Shown here: positions 43,911 to 54,400 of the stretch, piece after piece
How positions within the stretch are numbered: position 1 is the first letter of the stretch
Layout of the letters: each line of letters opens with the position of its first letter
Assembly (NCBI RefSeq): GCF_036373705.1
Contig: NC_089856.1
Coordinates: 1,043,501-1,107,500, forward strand
Direction of reading: 5' to 3'
Source of the DNA: Amia ocellicauda
Lineage: Eukaryota > Chordata > Actinopteri > Amiiformes > Amiidae
DNA: 64,000 nt
Program-made: the position numbers and the translations under genes
The notes under the pieces: generated by a model
What the model saw: only the letters and a program-made list of their open reading frames with translations
Databases searched by the model: none
Told to the model about the DNA's origin: nothing

Positions 43911-44843
43911 CGAGAAGAACAGGTGGTCAGCCGCCATCTTGGCTCACGAAAAAGAGAATCGGGCCGGTCGGCTGACAAAATAGATAGAACGGACTTGATA
44001 TAAATGAAAACGGCTGATCTGAGCGCAGCGCACAGCCGGACCTCGGCCCCTCAGCCCACTTGTTTGCTGCGTTCATGTGGTAAATCAGCACTACTGAGAA
44101 ACAGAGCAGGATCATCGTGTTCCTGCAGCGTCCGTGAAGACTGTAGAGAACAGGCCGGCCGAGTGCATTAGCTTGTGCGACACATAATTACAGTACATTG
44201 CATTAATGAGTCTCGGCTAAAGTCCTTCTGCATAAAGGAAATCGGACCGCAATAAAAACAAAACAGGAAGAACAGCAGCAGAGACAGCCCTGCAGCCTCG
44301 AGGCACAGTGGTGTGGACCGGGCCCACAACAGCCCCTGGAGCGGCGCCTCGTCTTTGGGCTTCTAAACGTTTCAGTCGCTTGCTGAAGAACCGTTAAGGT
44401 TTTATATAAACTGTATTATGTTTTATATTAATAATAATATGCAGACCAAGCAAAGTAAATGTATTATGGTAGCAACAACCATTTTGCAAGTTGTTCAGGG
44501 CATACCCTCTAGACATTCCTGTCAATAATAGAAAGGATCAAACTGCAGAGAGAGAGAGAGAGGGCCCACAACTGTTTGTTAAAAGTCTGTTTGTGGACTT
44601 AATCCTTTCTCCAGATAGGCAGGAACTGTTTTTGTTAATGAGCGATTGACAGTTGTTAAATGACGACCATGGGATCGGACCTTTCCTAGTATATCAAAGG
44701 AAGACATCTGTTCTTTGGATCCCACACCTCTTCCAAGGAAGACTACCATGAACATTACAAGGGTCAGAAATCTGACCTCAAGATAACACTCTGGCAAACC
44801 CCCAGTGACAGACCCCGGCCACTGACCCACATGCCCTGCAATG
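43911..44843. other. No gene recognised
   Basis: Includes a short (GA)n at about 44549-44561. No exon signals. Confidence 0.4.
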
Positions 44844-46239
44844 TACACTCACCTAAAGGATTATTAGGAACACCATACTAATACTGTGTTTGACCCCCTT
44901 TCGCCTTCAGAACTGCCTTAATTCTACGTGGCATTGATTCAACAAGGTGCTGAAAGCATTCTTTAGAAATGTTGGCCCATATTGATAGGATAGCATCTTG
45001 CAGTTGATGGAGATTTGTGGGATGCACATCCAGGGCACGAAGCTCCCGTTCCACCACATCCCAAAGATCCTCTATTGGGTTGAGATCTGGTGACTGTGGG
45101 GGCCAGTTTAGTACAGTGAACTCATTGTCATGTTCAAGAAACCAATTTGAAATGATTCGACCTTTGTGACATGGTGCATTATCCTGCTGGAAGTAGCCAT
45201 CAGAGCATGGGTACATGGTGGTCATAAAGGGATGGACATTGTCAGAAACAATGCTCAGGTAGGCCGTGGCATTTAAACGATGCCCAATTGGCACTAAGGG
45301 GCCTAAAGTGTGCCAAGAAAACATCCCCCGACCTTTGTGACATGGTGCATTATCCTGCTGGAAGTAGCCATCAGAGGATGGGTACATGGTGGTCATAAAG
45401 GGATGGACATGGTCAGAAACAATGCTCAGGTAGGCCGTGGCATTTAAACGATGCCCAATTGGCACTAAGGGGCCTAAAGTGTGCCAAGAAAACATCCCCC
45501 ACACCATTACACCACCACCACCAGCCTGCACAGTGGTAACAAGGCATGATGGATCCATGTTCTCATTCTGTTTACGCCAAATTCTGACTCTACCATCTGA
45601 ATGTCTCAACAGAAATCGAGACTCATCAGACCAGGCAACATTTTTCCAGTCTTCAACTGTCCAATTTTGGTGAGCTTGTGCAAATTGTAGCCTCTTTTTC
45701 CTATTTGTAGTGGAGATGAGTGGTACCCGGTGGGGTCTTCTGCTGTTGTAGCCCATCCGCCTCAAGGTTGTACGTGTTGTGGCTTCACAAATGCTTTGCT
45801 GCATACCTCGGTTGTAACGAGTGGTTATTTCAGTCAAAGTTGCTCTTCTATCAGCTTGAATCAGTCGGCCCATTCTCCTCTGACCTCTAGCATCAACAAG
45901 GCATTTTCGCCCACAGGACTGCCGCATACTGGATGTTTTTCCCTTTTCACACCATTCTTTGTAAACCCTAGAAATGGTTGTGCGTGAAAATCCCAGTAAC
46001 TGAGCAGATTGTGAAATACTCAGACCGGCCCGTCTGGCACCAACAACCATGCCACGCTCAAAATTGCTTAAATCACCTTTCTTTCCCATTCAGACATTCA
46101 GTTTGGAGTTCAGGGGATTGTCTTGACCAGGACCACACCCCTAAATGCATTGAAGCAACTGCCATGTGATTGGTTGGTTAGATAATTGCATTAATGAGAA
46201 ATTGAACAGGTGTTCCTAATAATCCTTTAGGTGAGTGTA
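44844..46239 (-). mobile_element. Tc1-type transposon with intact transposase frame
   Basis: Terminal inverted repeats of about 30 bp (CACTCACCTAAAGGATTATT and AGGAACACC inward) are flanked by TA on both sides. The element is about 1.4 kb with one transposase gene on the minus strand. The repeats match each other almost perfectly, so the insertion is recent. Confidence 0.9.
44878..46089 (-). CDS. Tc1-type transposase with internal 57-residue duplication
   Basis: A 403-codon frame with no stops. Residues 1-120 hold two helix-turn-helix domains (S-I-S-Q-S-A-Q-L-L-G-F-S-R-T-T-I). The catalytic core has D155 in A-W-S-D-E-S and E340 in D-L-N-P-I-E. A 171-bp tandem duplication (45158-45328 and 45329-45499, only a few base differences) repeats G-M-F-S-W-H...C-H-K-G-R, so the second catalytic Asp occurs twice, D246 and D303. 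D246 has normal distance to D155; D303 has normal distance to E340, with 36 residues between, which would place it with DD36E rather than the usual DD34E elements. Without the duplication it is 346 aa, the normal size. Activity is doubtful. Confidence 0.9.
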   Translation of the reverse strand: MGKKGDLSNFERGMVVGARRAGLSISQSAQLLGFSRTTISRVYKEWCEKGKTSSMRQSCGRKCLVDARGQRRMGRLIQADRRATLTEITTRYNRGMQQSICEATTRTTLRRMGYNSRRPHRVPLISTTNRKKRLQFAQAHQNWTVEDWKNVAWSDESRFLLRHSDGRVRIWRKQNENMDPSCLVTTVQAGGGGVMVWGMFSWHTLGPLVPIGHRLNATAYLSIVSDHVHPFMTTMYPSSDGYFQQDNAPCHKGRGMFSWHTLGPLVPIGHRLNATAYLSIVSDNVHPFMTTMYPCSDGYFQQDNAPCHKGRIISNWFLEHDNEFTVLNWPPQSPDLNPIEDLWDVVERELRALDVHPTNLHQLQDAILSIWANISKECFQHLVESMPRRIKAVLKAKGGQTQY

Positions 46240-46431
46240 TATAAGGCTGTCCACTTCTGCTGTTCAATAAGTCTCTGCTGAGGTAGAGTGCTTCCATGTC
46301 GGGCCCCTTCCAGGCCTGGCATGTTAAATAAATACATTTACCATCTAGACTGGGTTCTTCACTTGTGTTTTTCTAACTCTGTTTTAGGGACGAGTGACTG
46401 TGACCTCAACAACCCACAGTGCTGATTACCC

Positions 46432-46525
46432 CAGGCATCTAAAACTCACTCCCTCACACACTCACTCACTCCCTCACAGACTCACTCCCTCACTCACCCC
46501 CACACTCACTCACTCACTTATTAAT
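46432..46525. repeat. (CTCA)n simple repeat
   Basis: ACTC/CTCA units with CCCTCACA interruptions. Confidence 0.85.
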
Positions 46526-46592
46526 GGACACCAAACGAGCACGATGGGTTGAATGGCCTTGACTGGACACTTTCTCATGTTCTTATGTTCTT
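46520..46592. mobile_element. CR1-like LINE tail fragment
   Basis: Carries TTAATGGACACCAAACGAGC and GAATGGCCTTGACTGGACAC, ending TTCTTATGTTCTTA; the same tail as at 38335-38400. Confidence 0.6.
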
Positions 46593-46667
46593 AAGATGGG
46601 TGCCTATTGTACACACTTTACCATTAGGTCCCCTCCCTGGCCCAGCTGACCCCACTGTCACTGTAAA

Positions 46668-46694
46668 CTCTCTCTCTCTCTCTCTCTCTCTCTC
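46668..46694. repeat. (CT)n microsatellite
   Basis: About 13 CT units. Confidence 0.9.
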
Positions 46695-46699
46695 CTTTT

Positions 46700-48008
46700 T
46701 CTGTGCAGGCGCCCGGCGCCTCTGTGGGAGAGGAGTGTGAAATGAAGCTGTATAAATGCAGAGACCAGTCATGGAGTGAGAGTAAAACAGAAGTAATAAA
46801 ATGTAGGGATTAAGTGGGAGCCAGGGCTGGGTGACCCAGGCGAGGAGGATGCCAATGCACTGATCTCCCGGGAGCAGTGGGGCAGCAGGAGGGCTACATT
46901 TCTTCTTCTTCTTCTCCCTGCTAAAACACAATTCTTCCCAGTCTAAAGAATCTATCTTTTTTTAGAAAGCCTGCTGTGAGGGCTCAATCCTCCCCACGGC
47001 GCCTGTGCATCACTCCTGAGCCTCAGAAACGCAGAAACAGCGTCTTTTTGTTGCCGGTATGGTGTGTGAATGGGTCCTAGTCTGATTGCCGGCAGTTTGT
47101 GTGAATGGAGCAGGAATATGATTGCCGGCAGATGAGACCACAGCACAGAGGTTCAGCCACCTTTGACCAAGACCTGTGACCGTAACGAGAAACGGACCGG
47201 GTCGTTAGAAATGGGTTGAAAATAATATAGTCGCAGCAATTGCGAGTGTTACTGATGAAGCAGCAGGATGGCGTTTGTAATGCTAACTATTGTCACACAT
47301 GTCAGAAGTTATGTACCGATAAATATGATCTCTGTACTTATTGAACTACATTAACAAACGTGTTACCCCTCACACTGGGTCCGTTTCTACCAAATCGGTT
47401 CGGTTCGTATTGACACAGTATTTACAGTTGACATGTTTAGTGCATATAAGAAATGGCAGCTTAACGCGCACAATAACACATCTATAATAATAAAGCACAT
47501 ACATGCCGTAGTCTAACATGTGTCAGTGCAGTTCATTTTCACAGTCTGTGACGATTGTCTGTGTCATGAACGCATCCAGTATTTAAACACACTGTGCAGT
47601 TACTGAACACATATGATGTTATAATGAGTGATGCGCTGCCGAGCCTGTATACACACACACAATAACACCCCCCCCCAAATATCCATCTAGGAGTATGTTA
47701 CTGCCCCTGCCATACCTCTAAACATATAGTGCTACTTTACATAATACATTAAATGAAGGGGGTTTATAGCAATTCGTTATTTCTGACACTTATTTTATCA
47801 CACAAAGTACAACTAAGCTGCAAAATGATTGAGAAATGACTCGCTCACACGCAGCATCTTTAGATCAAATTGTAGCTCTGATGTATTAACTTTGCATTAT
47901 ATTCCATTTAGAAAACAATGAGAGAAATACCTTTTGTAACACCCTTGATGAATATAACGAGCCCAATCTCCTGCTGTCAGGACTCTCCTCTAAACCCGCT
48001 GTGATCAG
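46700..48008. other. No gene recognised
   Basis: AT-rich DNA, no exon or repeat family recognised apart from a (CTT)n stretch near 46901-46914. Confidence 0.4.
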
Positions 48009-48348
48009 GCGATAAACACCAATCACCAACCACCAACCACCAATCACCAATCACCAACCACCAATCACCAACCACCAACCACCAACCACCAATCACCAAC
48101 CACCAACTACCAACCACCAATCACCAATCACCAACCACCAATCACCAACCACCAACCACCAATCACCAACTACCAACCACCAATCACCAATCACCAATCA
48201 CCAATCACCAACCACCAACCACCAACCACCAACCACCAATCACCAATCACCAATCACCAACCACCAACCACCAATCACCAACCACCAACCACCAACCACC
48301 AATCACCAATCACCAACCACCAATCACCAATCACCAACCACCAATCAA
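48009..48348. repeat. Heptamer array (CCAATCA / CCAACCA)n
   Basis: About 340 bp made of a 7-bp unit in two main forms, ACCAATC and ACCAACC, with a rare ACCAACT form. Roughly twenty copies contain CCAAT. No coding value. Confidence 0.95.
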
Positions 48349-48349
48349 T

Positions 48350-48877
48350 ACAAAATAAAAACAACACCAACACACATAACGGCTAATTAATTCCCTGCAG
48401 TCGTGGCAAAGTGAGAAATTGCACTGAATTTTTTATTGTATTATTTCAATATAAAATGATTTCATTCTGAAGGAACCCACATCAATCTCAATGCAGAGAT
48501 TAATTAAAGCTCGTCCATCGGCCGGTGCTGTCACAGTAATTACTCTCAGGTCCGGATTGCCCCCGGCTGCCTTCTCCAGCTTTATTACGATTTAATTTTT
48601 CTCTTTGCATCGTTTTGGAATGCATTAGCTATTCCGCACAACGAATTGTCTACGCATAATAAATCTATTCCATTAGGCTGCAAGTTACACACACACACAC
48701 ATATATACATACATTTTCTTCTTCATTTAATAATGAGTGATATCTCCCACTGTTTCATGTATTTCAATATTGCCTTTTTCTTTTCTTTTTTCACTGGCTG
48801 CACTGATTCACGCTTGTGTCTGCAGCAACACGGGCCTCACATGACTGGGAGTTCAGTTTAGCTCCATCTTACATATA
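48350..48877. other. No gene recognised
   Basis: AT-rich with a short (AC)n at about 48690-48702. The stretch 48490-48620 is single-copy in appearance. Confidence 0.4.
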
Positions 48878-49737
48878 CACCGATCAGCCATAACATTATG
48901 ACCACCTGCCTAATATCATGTAGGTCCCCCTTTTGCTGCCAAAACAGCCCTGACCCGTCGAGGCATGGACTCCACTAGACCTCTGAAGGTGTGCTGTGGT
49001 ATCTGGCACCAAGACGTTAGCAGCAGATACTTTAAGTCCTGTTTGTCCAGCACATCCCACAGATGCTCGATTGGATTGAGATCTGGGGAATTTGGAGGCC
49101 AAGTCAATACCTTGAACTCATGATTCATCAGACCAGGCCACCTTCTTCCATTGCTCCGTGGTCCAGTTCTGATGCTCACGTGCCCATTGTAGGCGCATTC
49201 GGCAGTGGACAGGGGTCAGCATGGGCACCCTGACTGGTCTGCGTCTACACAGCCCCATACGCAACAAACTGCGATGCACTGTGTGTTCTGACACCTTTCT
49301 ATCAGAACCAGCATTCACTTTTTCAGCAGTTTGAGCTACAGTAGCTCGTCTGTTGGATCGGACCACACAGGCCAGCCTTCGCTCCCCACGTGCATCAGTG
49401 AGCCTTGGCCGCCCATGACCCTGTCGCTGATTCACCGCTTTTCCTTCCTTGGACACTTTTGATAGGTACTGACCACTGCAGACCGGGAACACCCCACAAG
49501 AGCTGCAGTTTTGGAGATGCTCTGACCCAGTCATCCAGCCATCACAATCTGGCCCTTGTCAAAGTCGCTCAGATCCTTACGCTGCACATTTTTCCTGCTT
49601 CTAACACATCAGCTTTGAGGACAAAATGTTCACTTGCTGCCTAATACATCCCACCCACTGACAGGTGCCATGATAACGAGATTATCAGTGTTATTCACTT
49701 CACCTGTCAGTGCTCATAATGGTATGGCTGATCGGTG
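48878..49737 (-). mobile_element. Internally deleted Tc1-like transposon
   Basis: Inverted ends CACCGATCAGCCATAACATT (left) and its complement, ATGGCTGATCGGTG-type, on the right are flanked by TA. The ends are typical of a Tc1 group very common in fish. At 860 bp it is shorter than a full element because part of the transposase gene is gone. Confidence 0.85.
48916..49534 (-). pseudogene. Tc1-like transposase pseudogene
   Basis: The helix-turn-helix region and first catalytic Asp (V-A-W-S-D-E-S) read at 49534-49118, and the last catalytic Glu (P-D-L-N-P-I-E-H-L-W) at about 49080-49060. The join near 49125-49135 removes the whole block between them, including the second Asp, and the frame shifts again near 49030. 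It cannot encode an active enzyme. Confidence 0.85.
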
Positions 49738-49739
49738 TA

Positions 49740-50002
49740 AATGCATACATATAAGTGTGTCCCAGTTACAGTCCATGGTCAACAAAACAAAAGGTAAAGC
49801 TGCTCCTAGTCTGCAAATGCACCTGGTTGCGTTGTCCTGGCCCTAACCACAATGGGAACACCGGTGTGCTGCGGACTCCAACCCCAGCCCTTGCCTGGCC
49901 CTGATCTCAAACCTGAAATCAATTCTAAGGTCCAATTTTAACTCAATACAATATTGCTCTTAAACAGTGGAATTCTGGCATTCTTCCATCTTTGCATTTC
50001 TG
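49740..50002. other. No gene recognised
   Basis: Short intergenic spacer between two transposons. Confidence 0.4.
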
Positions 50003-50720
50003 TTACAGTTGGTCTCAATTGCTTGAGCACTTTTTTCTTCCTAAAATGATTTTGCCAACGATGATCAAGGCAGAAAGAATGTCACTCAGCAGGAATATCC
50101 AGAAACAATGGGCTATCTTTGCCCTTTGTTCATTTTGTCCTTTATAAATTCAGTGATGCTCCCAGACAACCAGCATTGTGTCTAGGAGGGACATCTGATC
50201 ATGTGGACAGTAACCATAAACTTCCCACGTCCACGCAGAGAGGATTCCGGGGCTGGATAGTAAAATACTGTTTATTAGGTGAAAGTATTTTACATTTTAC
50301 AGATAAAAACATTCAAAATTGTAATACTTGTGATTAAAAAAATTAAAAATCAATTACTAGAATCACTTAAAAAAAATTAAAATCTCAAAGTGATTAAATT
50401 CAAAATAACTGAACATGTGCATAAAAAGAAAAACAAATGTGCTAAAAGCAAACCTGCTAACCAACAAAAAATGTCAAATACATTGAAAATAACTGAAAAT
50501 GAATCGGACAAATCAAAAAAATAAAATAAAACAAGAAAAATAAAAAACAAACCAAAACAGTCCAATTCATTTAAAATTAAAACCAAACGGCCAATGCATT
50601 TGACAAAGAAATATAACAAAAACAACCCAAAAAACCAATCAAACTAGTGTTTTTAAAAACAACTAAATCTTTAAAAACAATTAAAATTCATTTTTAAAAT
50701 TCATTTTAAAATATAATCTT

Positions 50721-53525
50721 TCATAAAAGAATTAAAAGATCTTGGCTCGGGCTCCAGCAGGGGGAGATGAGAGCAAAGGCTCGGAGCGCCCTGTAGAACG
50801 GCGGGGGATCCCACGAGTGCGGCCTGGTGTTATCCATGGCGCAGAGGCCGAATGGTCTCAGGCTGCTGGCAAAATAAAAGCGGTTCATAAAACTCACTTT
50901 CTTGCCAGCAGCCTGGATGTTCTTGACCACATAGGCCAGCCCCTGCGCCTTTATCAGCCGCACAACGTCCGGGACCCCCCTGCCTCCATCCAGGGTACCC
51001 TTCACCATCTGCACTCTTTTCAGCCTCTCCATTTTGCTCCCCCAGACAAACCGAAATATAATTCGGGTCACTAGTTTTGCGATGACCTTGTCTGGGGGGA
51101 AGATCATTCCTACGTAGAGGAGTATCGGGAAGAGGATGGCTTTTACGACCAGCACCTTACCAGCCATCGTCAAGGTCCTTGTGCTCCAGCCGTGGATCTT
51201 CTTTTGGACCTTAGATATGGCCTCCTCCCAGCTCCGGGTGCCCGTGTTGGTCCCGTCGATCGTGATCCCCAGAACCTTGATAAGCGGCTTCACAGGGAAC
51301 ACGGTCGGCGGGCCCTGGCCGACAGGCCATGCCCTGGAGAGGTAGACCTCGCTCTTGGCCTTGTTGACAGCGGCCCCCGTCGCCCTGCAGAAGCCGTCCA
51401 GCAGTTCCTCAACCCTGGCCATGGCCACGTCGTCCATGTAGGCCAGGGCCTTCAGTTGCTCTCCGCCGGAACCCGGGAGATGGAAACCTGTCACCCGGAC
51501 GTCCCGGCGGATCGCCTGCATGAACGGCTCCAGAAAGAGGACGTACAGCAGGGCCCACAGGGGACAACCCTGTCGGACCCCCGACCTGACCGGAAATGGT
51601 TCGGTCAGGTGGTGGTTCACGAGGAGCCTGCTGCTTAGGCCGCTGTAGATGATCTTAACCCACTTTCTCAGGCCAAGAGCGAGACCCATCCTCTCCATAA
51701 CGAGCTGCAGGTATTCGTGGCCCACTCTGTCGAAGGCTTTCTCCTGGTCCAGGCTAATTAGGACCAGGGGAAGCCCTCTCTCGTTTGAGTAGGCCACGAC
51801 ATCCCTGAGCAGCATGGCGTTGTCGGCCGCCGATCTCCCCCGGGCACCGCAGACCTGGTCGGGACCCACGACTTGAGGGAGTGGCCGCTGCAGCCGGAGC
51901 GTCAGTGCTTTGGCCAGTATCTTGTAGTCGGTGCACAGGAGGCTGACCGGCCGCCAGTTCCTCAGATCCTTTGGATCTCCCTTCTTATGAAGAAGAGAGA
52001 GGATACTCCTCTTCATAGAAGGGGCCAGTCTACCCTCTCTGTACATCGACCCCAAGACCTGAGCCAGATCTTCCTTAAGCACCTCCCAAAAGATCTTATA
52101 GAATTCAGCAGGGATCCCATCGGGACCCGGTGTCCTTCCAGAGTTAAGACTCTTTACCTGGGAGAGTTCAGTGGTGGTGATCTCTGGATCCTCCTCCGCC
52201 TCCTCGTCCCCCTCGTTGCGTGACTCCAACAGGGACAGAAAGTGATGGGTCAGATTTTGATCCACCACCTTCTGATCGTACAACTCCCTGTAGAAGTCCC
52301 GCACCACTGTCTCAACAGCCTCTCTGCCCTCCACCTCCTGCCCCGAGGAGTCGATCATGGAGGACATTGCAGGCCGCCTCTCCTTCGTTTTCTTGAAGAA
52401 GAAGTGGCTGCACTTCTCGTCGTCCTCCATGATGCGGACCCTGGAAAGGACCTTGATCTTCTCTTGCTCCTCCCGATAGAGGGCGGAGAGACTCAGTTTG
52501 ACCCGAGCCACCTCCTCAGCTAGGTCGAAGCCTCTGAGCTGTAAAAGACTCAGGTGCTGGAGGCGGGCGTTTAGATGGGAATATTTCGCCCGCCTCTCGC
52601 GAGCTTTTCGTTTCCCCAGCTGAATGAAGTAGCCCTTGGTCCTTTTCTTCACCATCTCCCACCACTCTATGGGAGAATCAAAAAGGTCCTTCAGGGTCCT
52701 CCACTCCTCGAGGCATCTGCTAAACGTCTTAATAACACGAGGGTCATCGAGCAGAGAGGTGTTGAGCTTCCAGACCCCAGGCCCCGACTCCCGTGTGCTC
52801 GGAATGAACAGCTCTGTCGTCAGGAGCCTGTGGTCTGAAAAGAAGACCGCCCCCGAAGACATGGCGGTCCTCTCCAGTGGCTTACTGAGGAGGACGAGAT
52901 CTATCCTGGAGAAGGAGGAGCCAGAAGAACTCACCCAGGTGAACAAGGGGACCAGGTCCCGACCTGCGTCGCAGAGTTCAAAGTCCTCCACGAACGCAGC
53001 AAGGTCCCTGCTGGATCTATCGTTGCAGGGCTTACTCCGGTCTACATCCCTCAGAGCACAGTTGAAATCACCTGAAATGATAACCGGTAAGGTGCCGATC
53101 AGGAGCGGGCGTAGCTGAGGGAGAAAGAGGACTCTCTCTCTCTGGCTGGTGGGGGCATAGACATTGACCAGCCTCAATACAGCCCCCTTGTATTTAAGGT
53201 CGAGGCTGGCCAACCTGCCCGCCTCTATCACCCTAAATTTTTTAACTTCTATGAATGGGTTTTTCAGGAGTACGGCAATCCCGTCCGCTCGGGACACATT
53301 GGACCAGAAGGAATCACCTAGGGTCCAAGTATCCCGGAGATCTTTATATTCTTTTTGGAATGGGATGCCGCACTCCTGTAAACAGATGATGTCTGCTTTC
53401 ATTCCAGCCAGAGAGCTTAAAACATCGGCCCTCTTTTTCACCTCAGCAATGCTCCTCACGTTTATAGATATAATTGTTAAAGCCATAATGGCAGTGAGGG
53501 CAATTACCCGCTCCGTAACAATCAT
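50721..53525 (-). CDS. L1-Tx1 LINE ORF2: endonuclease and reverse transcriptase
   Basis: A 934-codon open frame. Residues about 15-240 form an APE-type endonuclease (S-I-N-V-R-S-I, C-L-Q-E-C at the catalytic Glu, V-Y-A-P-T, S-G-D-F-N, and S-D-H-R-L at the end). The reverse transcriptase covers about 450-740: T-P-G-P-D-G-I-P-A-E-F, N-W-R-P-V-S-L-L, S-L-D-Q-E-K-A-F-D-R-V, R-Q-G-C-P-L and the catalytic A-Y-M-D-D. Right after Y-M-D-D the sequence jumps to A-R-V-E-E-L-L, about ten residues short of the usual spacing, and the C-terminus is several hundred residues shorter than Tx1 ORF2. It has an open frame but probably carries small in-frame deletions, so activity is doubtful. Confidence 0.88.
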   Translation of the reverse strand: MIVTERVIALTAIMALTIISINVRSIAEVKKRADVLSSLAGMKADIICLQECGIPFQKEYKDLRDTWTLGDSFWSNVSRADGIAVLLKNPFIEVKKFRVIEAGRLASLDLKYKGAVLRLVNVYAPTSQRERVLFLPQLRPLLIGTLPVIISGDFNCALRDVDRSKPCNDRSSRDLAAFVEDFELCDAGRDLVPLFTWVSSSGSSFSRIDLVLLSKPLERTAMSSGAVFFSDHRLLTTELFIPSTRESGPGVWKLNTSLLDDPRVIKTFSRCLEEWRTLKDLFDSPIEWWEMVKKRTKGYFIQLGKRKARERRAKYSHLNARLQHLSLLQLRGFDLAEEVARVKLSLSALYREEQEKIKVLSRVRIMEDDEKCSHFFFKKTKERRPAMSSMIDSSGQEVEGREAVETVVRDFYRELYDQKVVDQNLTHHFLSLLESRNEGDEEAEEDPEITTTELSQVKSLNSGRTPGPDGIPAEFYKIFWEVLKEDLAQVLGSMYREGRLAPSMKRSILSLLHKKGDPKDLRNWRPVSLLCTDYKILAKALTLRLQRPLPQVVGPDQVCGARGRSAADNAMLLRDVVAYSNERGLPLVLISLDQEKAFDRVGHEYLQLVMERMGLALGLRKWVKIIYSGLSSRLLVNHHLTEPFPVRSGVRQGCPLWALLYVLFLEPFMQAIRRDVRVTGFHLPGSGGEQLKALAYMDDVAMARVEELLDGFCRATGAAVNKAKSEVYLSRAWPVGQGPPTVFPVKPLIKVLGITIDGTNTGTRSWEEAISKVQKKIHGWSTRTLTMAGKVLVVKAILFPILLYVGMIFPPDKVIAKLVTRIIFRFVWGSKMERLKRVQMVKGTLDGGRGVPDVVRLIKAQGLAYVVKNIQAAGKKVSFMNRFYFASSLRPFGLCAMDNTRPHSWDPPPFYRALRAFALISPCWSPSQDLLILL

Positions 53526-53594
53526 GTAAAGAAACCCTCCTCTTCCCCACTTCTCTCTTCTCCCTCACCTAGCTTAGCGCTCGCACCCATCATT

Positions 53595-54140
53595 TCAACC
53601 ATTTGGGATGTTACTATTTTGGGGCCTGTCCTCCACCAGGCTGCCCACTGGGGGGAGTGGAGAAGGCCCACAACTCTCCGCTCCGGACTCGGAGTGGGGC
53701 GTGTAAAACTGAGAGGGGGAGGTCTCTGCAGCGGGGGGGGAGCTGGCGGGGGGGGGAGAGCCAGCAGAATTGAACCTCTTGCTCTTCGCACCCCCCCCAC
53801 CCATGCTCCTCTTCTCCATCCTTCTCCTCTTCCCCGCCACAACTGTCCACTCCCCCTCTGCCTCCACTTTCGACCCAGAGTCGGAGAGGGAGCCTATGAG
53901 ACTCCTGAGGACTGTTTCCTCTCTACCCCTGTCTAGGGGAATCTGCGTTAAAGGAGCCTCCACTTGGTTTTCTGTCTCTCCACCACCCCCGAGGGCCTGC
54001 GCCCTATTTGCATAGGAGGAGGGGCAATTCCTAAAAAGGTGCCGTCCCCCACCGCACAGGTTGCAGGCCCTCTCCTGCTTACAGGCCCTGGCCAGTCCGG
54101 AGCTGGATAGGGAAAAGGAGAGGACAGAGGGAGTAACCGG
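53595..54140 (-). CDS. L1-Tx1 LINE ORF1, C-terminal part with CCHC zinc knuckle
   Basis: The remaining frame includes C-N-L-C-G-G-G-R-H-L-F-R-N-C, a C-x2-C-x4-H-x4-C nucleic-acid-binding knuckle typical of Tx1 ORF1, then low-complexity Ser/Pro/Gly sequence to the stop at 53595. The N-terminal part is missing; the ATG visible upstream belongs to flanking transposon sequence. Confidence 0.75.
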   Translation of the reverse strand, partial: PVTPSVLSFSLSSSGLARACKQERACNLCGGGRHLFRNCPSSYANRAQALGGGGETENQVEAPLTQIPLDRGREETVLRSLIGSLSDSGSKVEAEGEWTVVAGKRRRMEKRSMGGGGAKSKRFNSAGSPPPASSPPAAETSPSQFYTPHSESGAESCGPSPLPPVGSLVEDRPQNSNIPNG

Positions 54141-54400
54141 GCAGGAGTGGTGGAAAGCAACATCGTCCCATATGACAACGCGGTGGGACACGCCAGGCCT
54201 CACCAGCCCTCTCTCTTCTGGTGGTCCCGCTCTCTGGTGCGTGATGACTTACTCAACTGAGTCTGGCATCTTTTGTAGAGGGTTGTGTTGTGACTTAGTG
54301 TGTTGCACAAAAGAATGCTATTGTGCTCATTAGGTTCAGACGGAGAACAAGTTGACCACAGTTTCATGAGAAGTGTCTTAGCAACTGAGAAAAACTGTAA

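Larger units (their letters stand above)
50262..54145 (-). mobile_element. L1-Tx1 clade LINE, 5'-truncated
   Basis: On the minus strand: the end of ORF1 with a zinc knuckle, a 70-bp gap, ORF2 with endonuclease and reverse transcriptase, and an AT-rich 3' region (50720 to about 50262). The 5' boundary lies near 54145, where transposon sequence resumes. The ORF2 sequence resembles the Xenopus Tx1 element rather than mammalian L1 or L2. The exact 3' boundary is uncertain. Confidence 0.8.
50003..54400 (-). mobile_element. IS630-like DNA transposon split by a LINE insertion
   Basis: The left end TTACAGTTGGTCTCAATTGC and the right end, complement of TTACAGTTTTTCTCAGTTGC, are inverted and consistent with TA plus CAG borders. 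The right end also matches the left terminus of the remnant at 32556. Near 54200-54150 the minus strand resembles the V-I-W-D-D-V-A-F-H-H-S block of that element's transposase. Almost everything between is the L1-Tx1 LINE, so this copy was interrupted. Confidence 0.65.

Noticed and set aside
43455-43978. Ser/Gln/Val-rich frames, also at 62409-63450
   Set aside because: Products of the (TGAC)n arrays.
48009-48348. Possible CRISPR-like array
   Set aside because: Direct 7-bp tandem repeat without spacers, in a eukaryotic genome.
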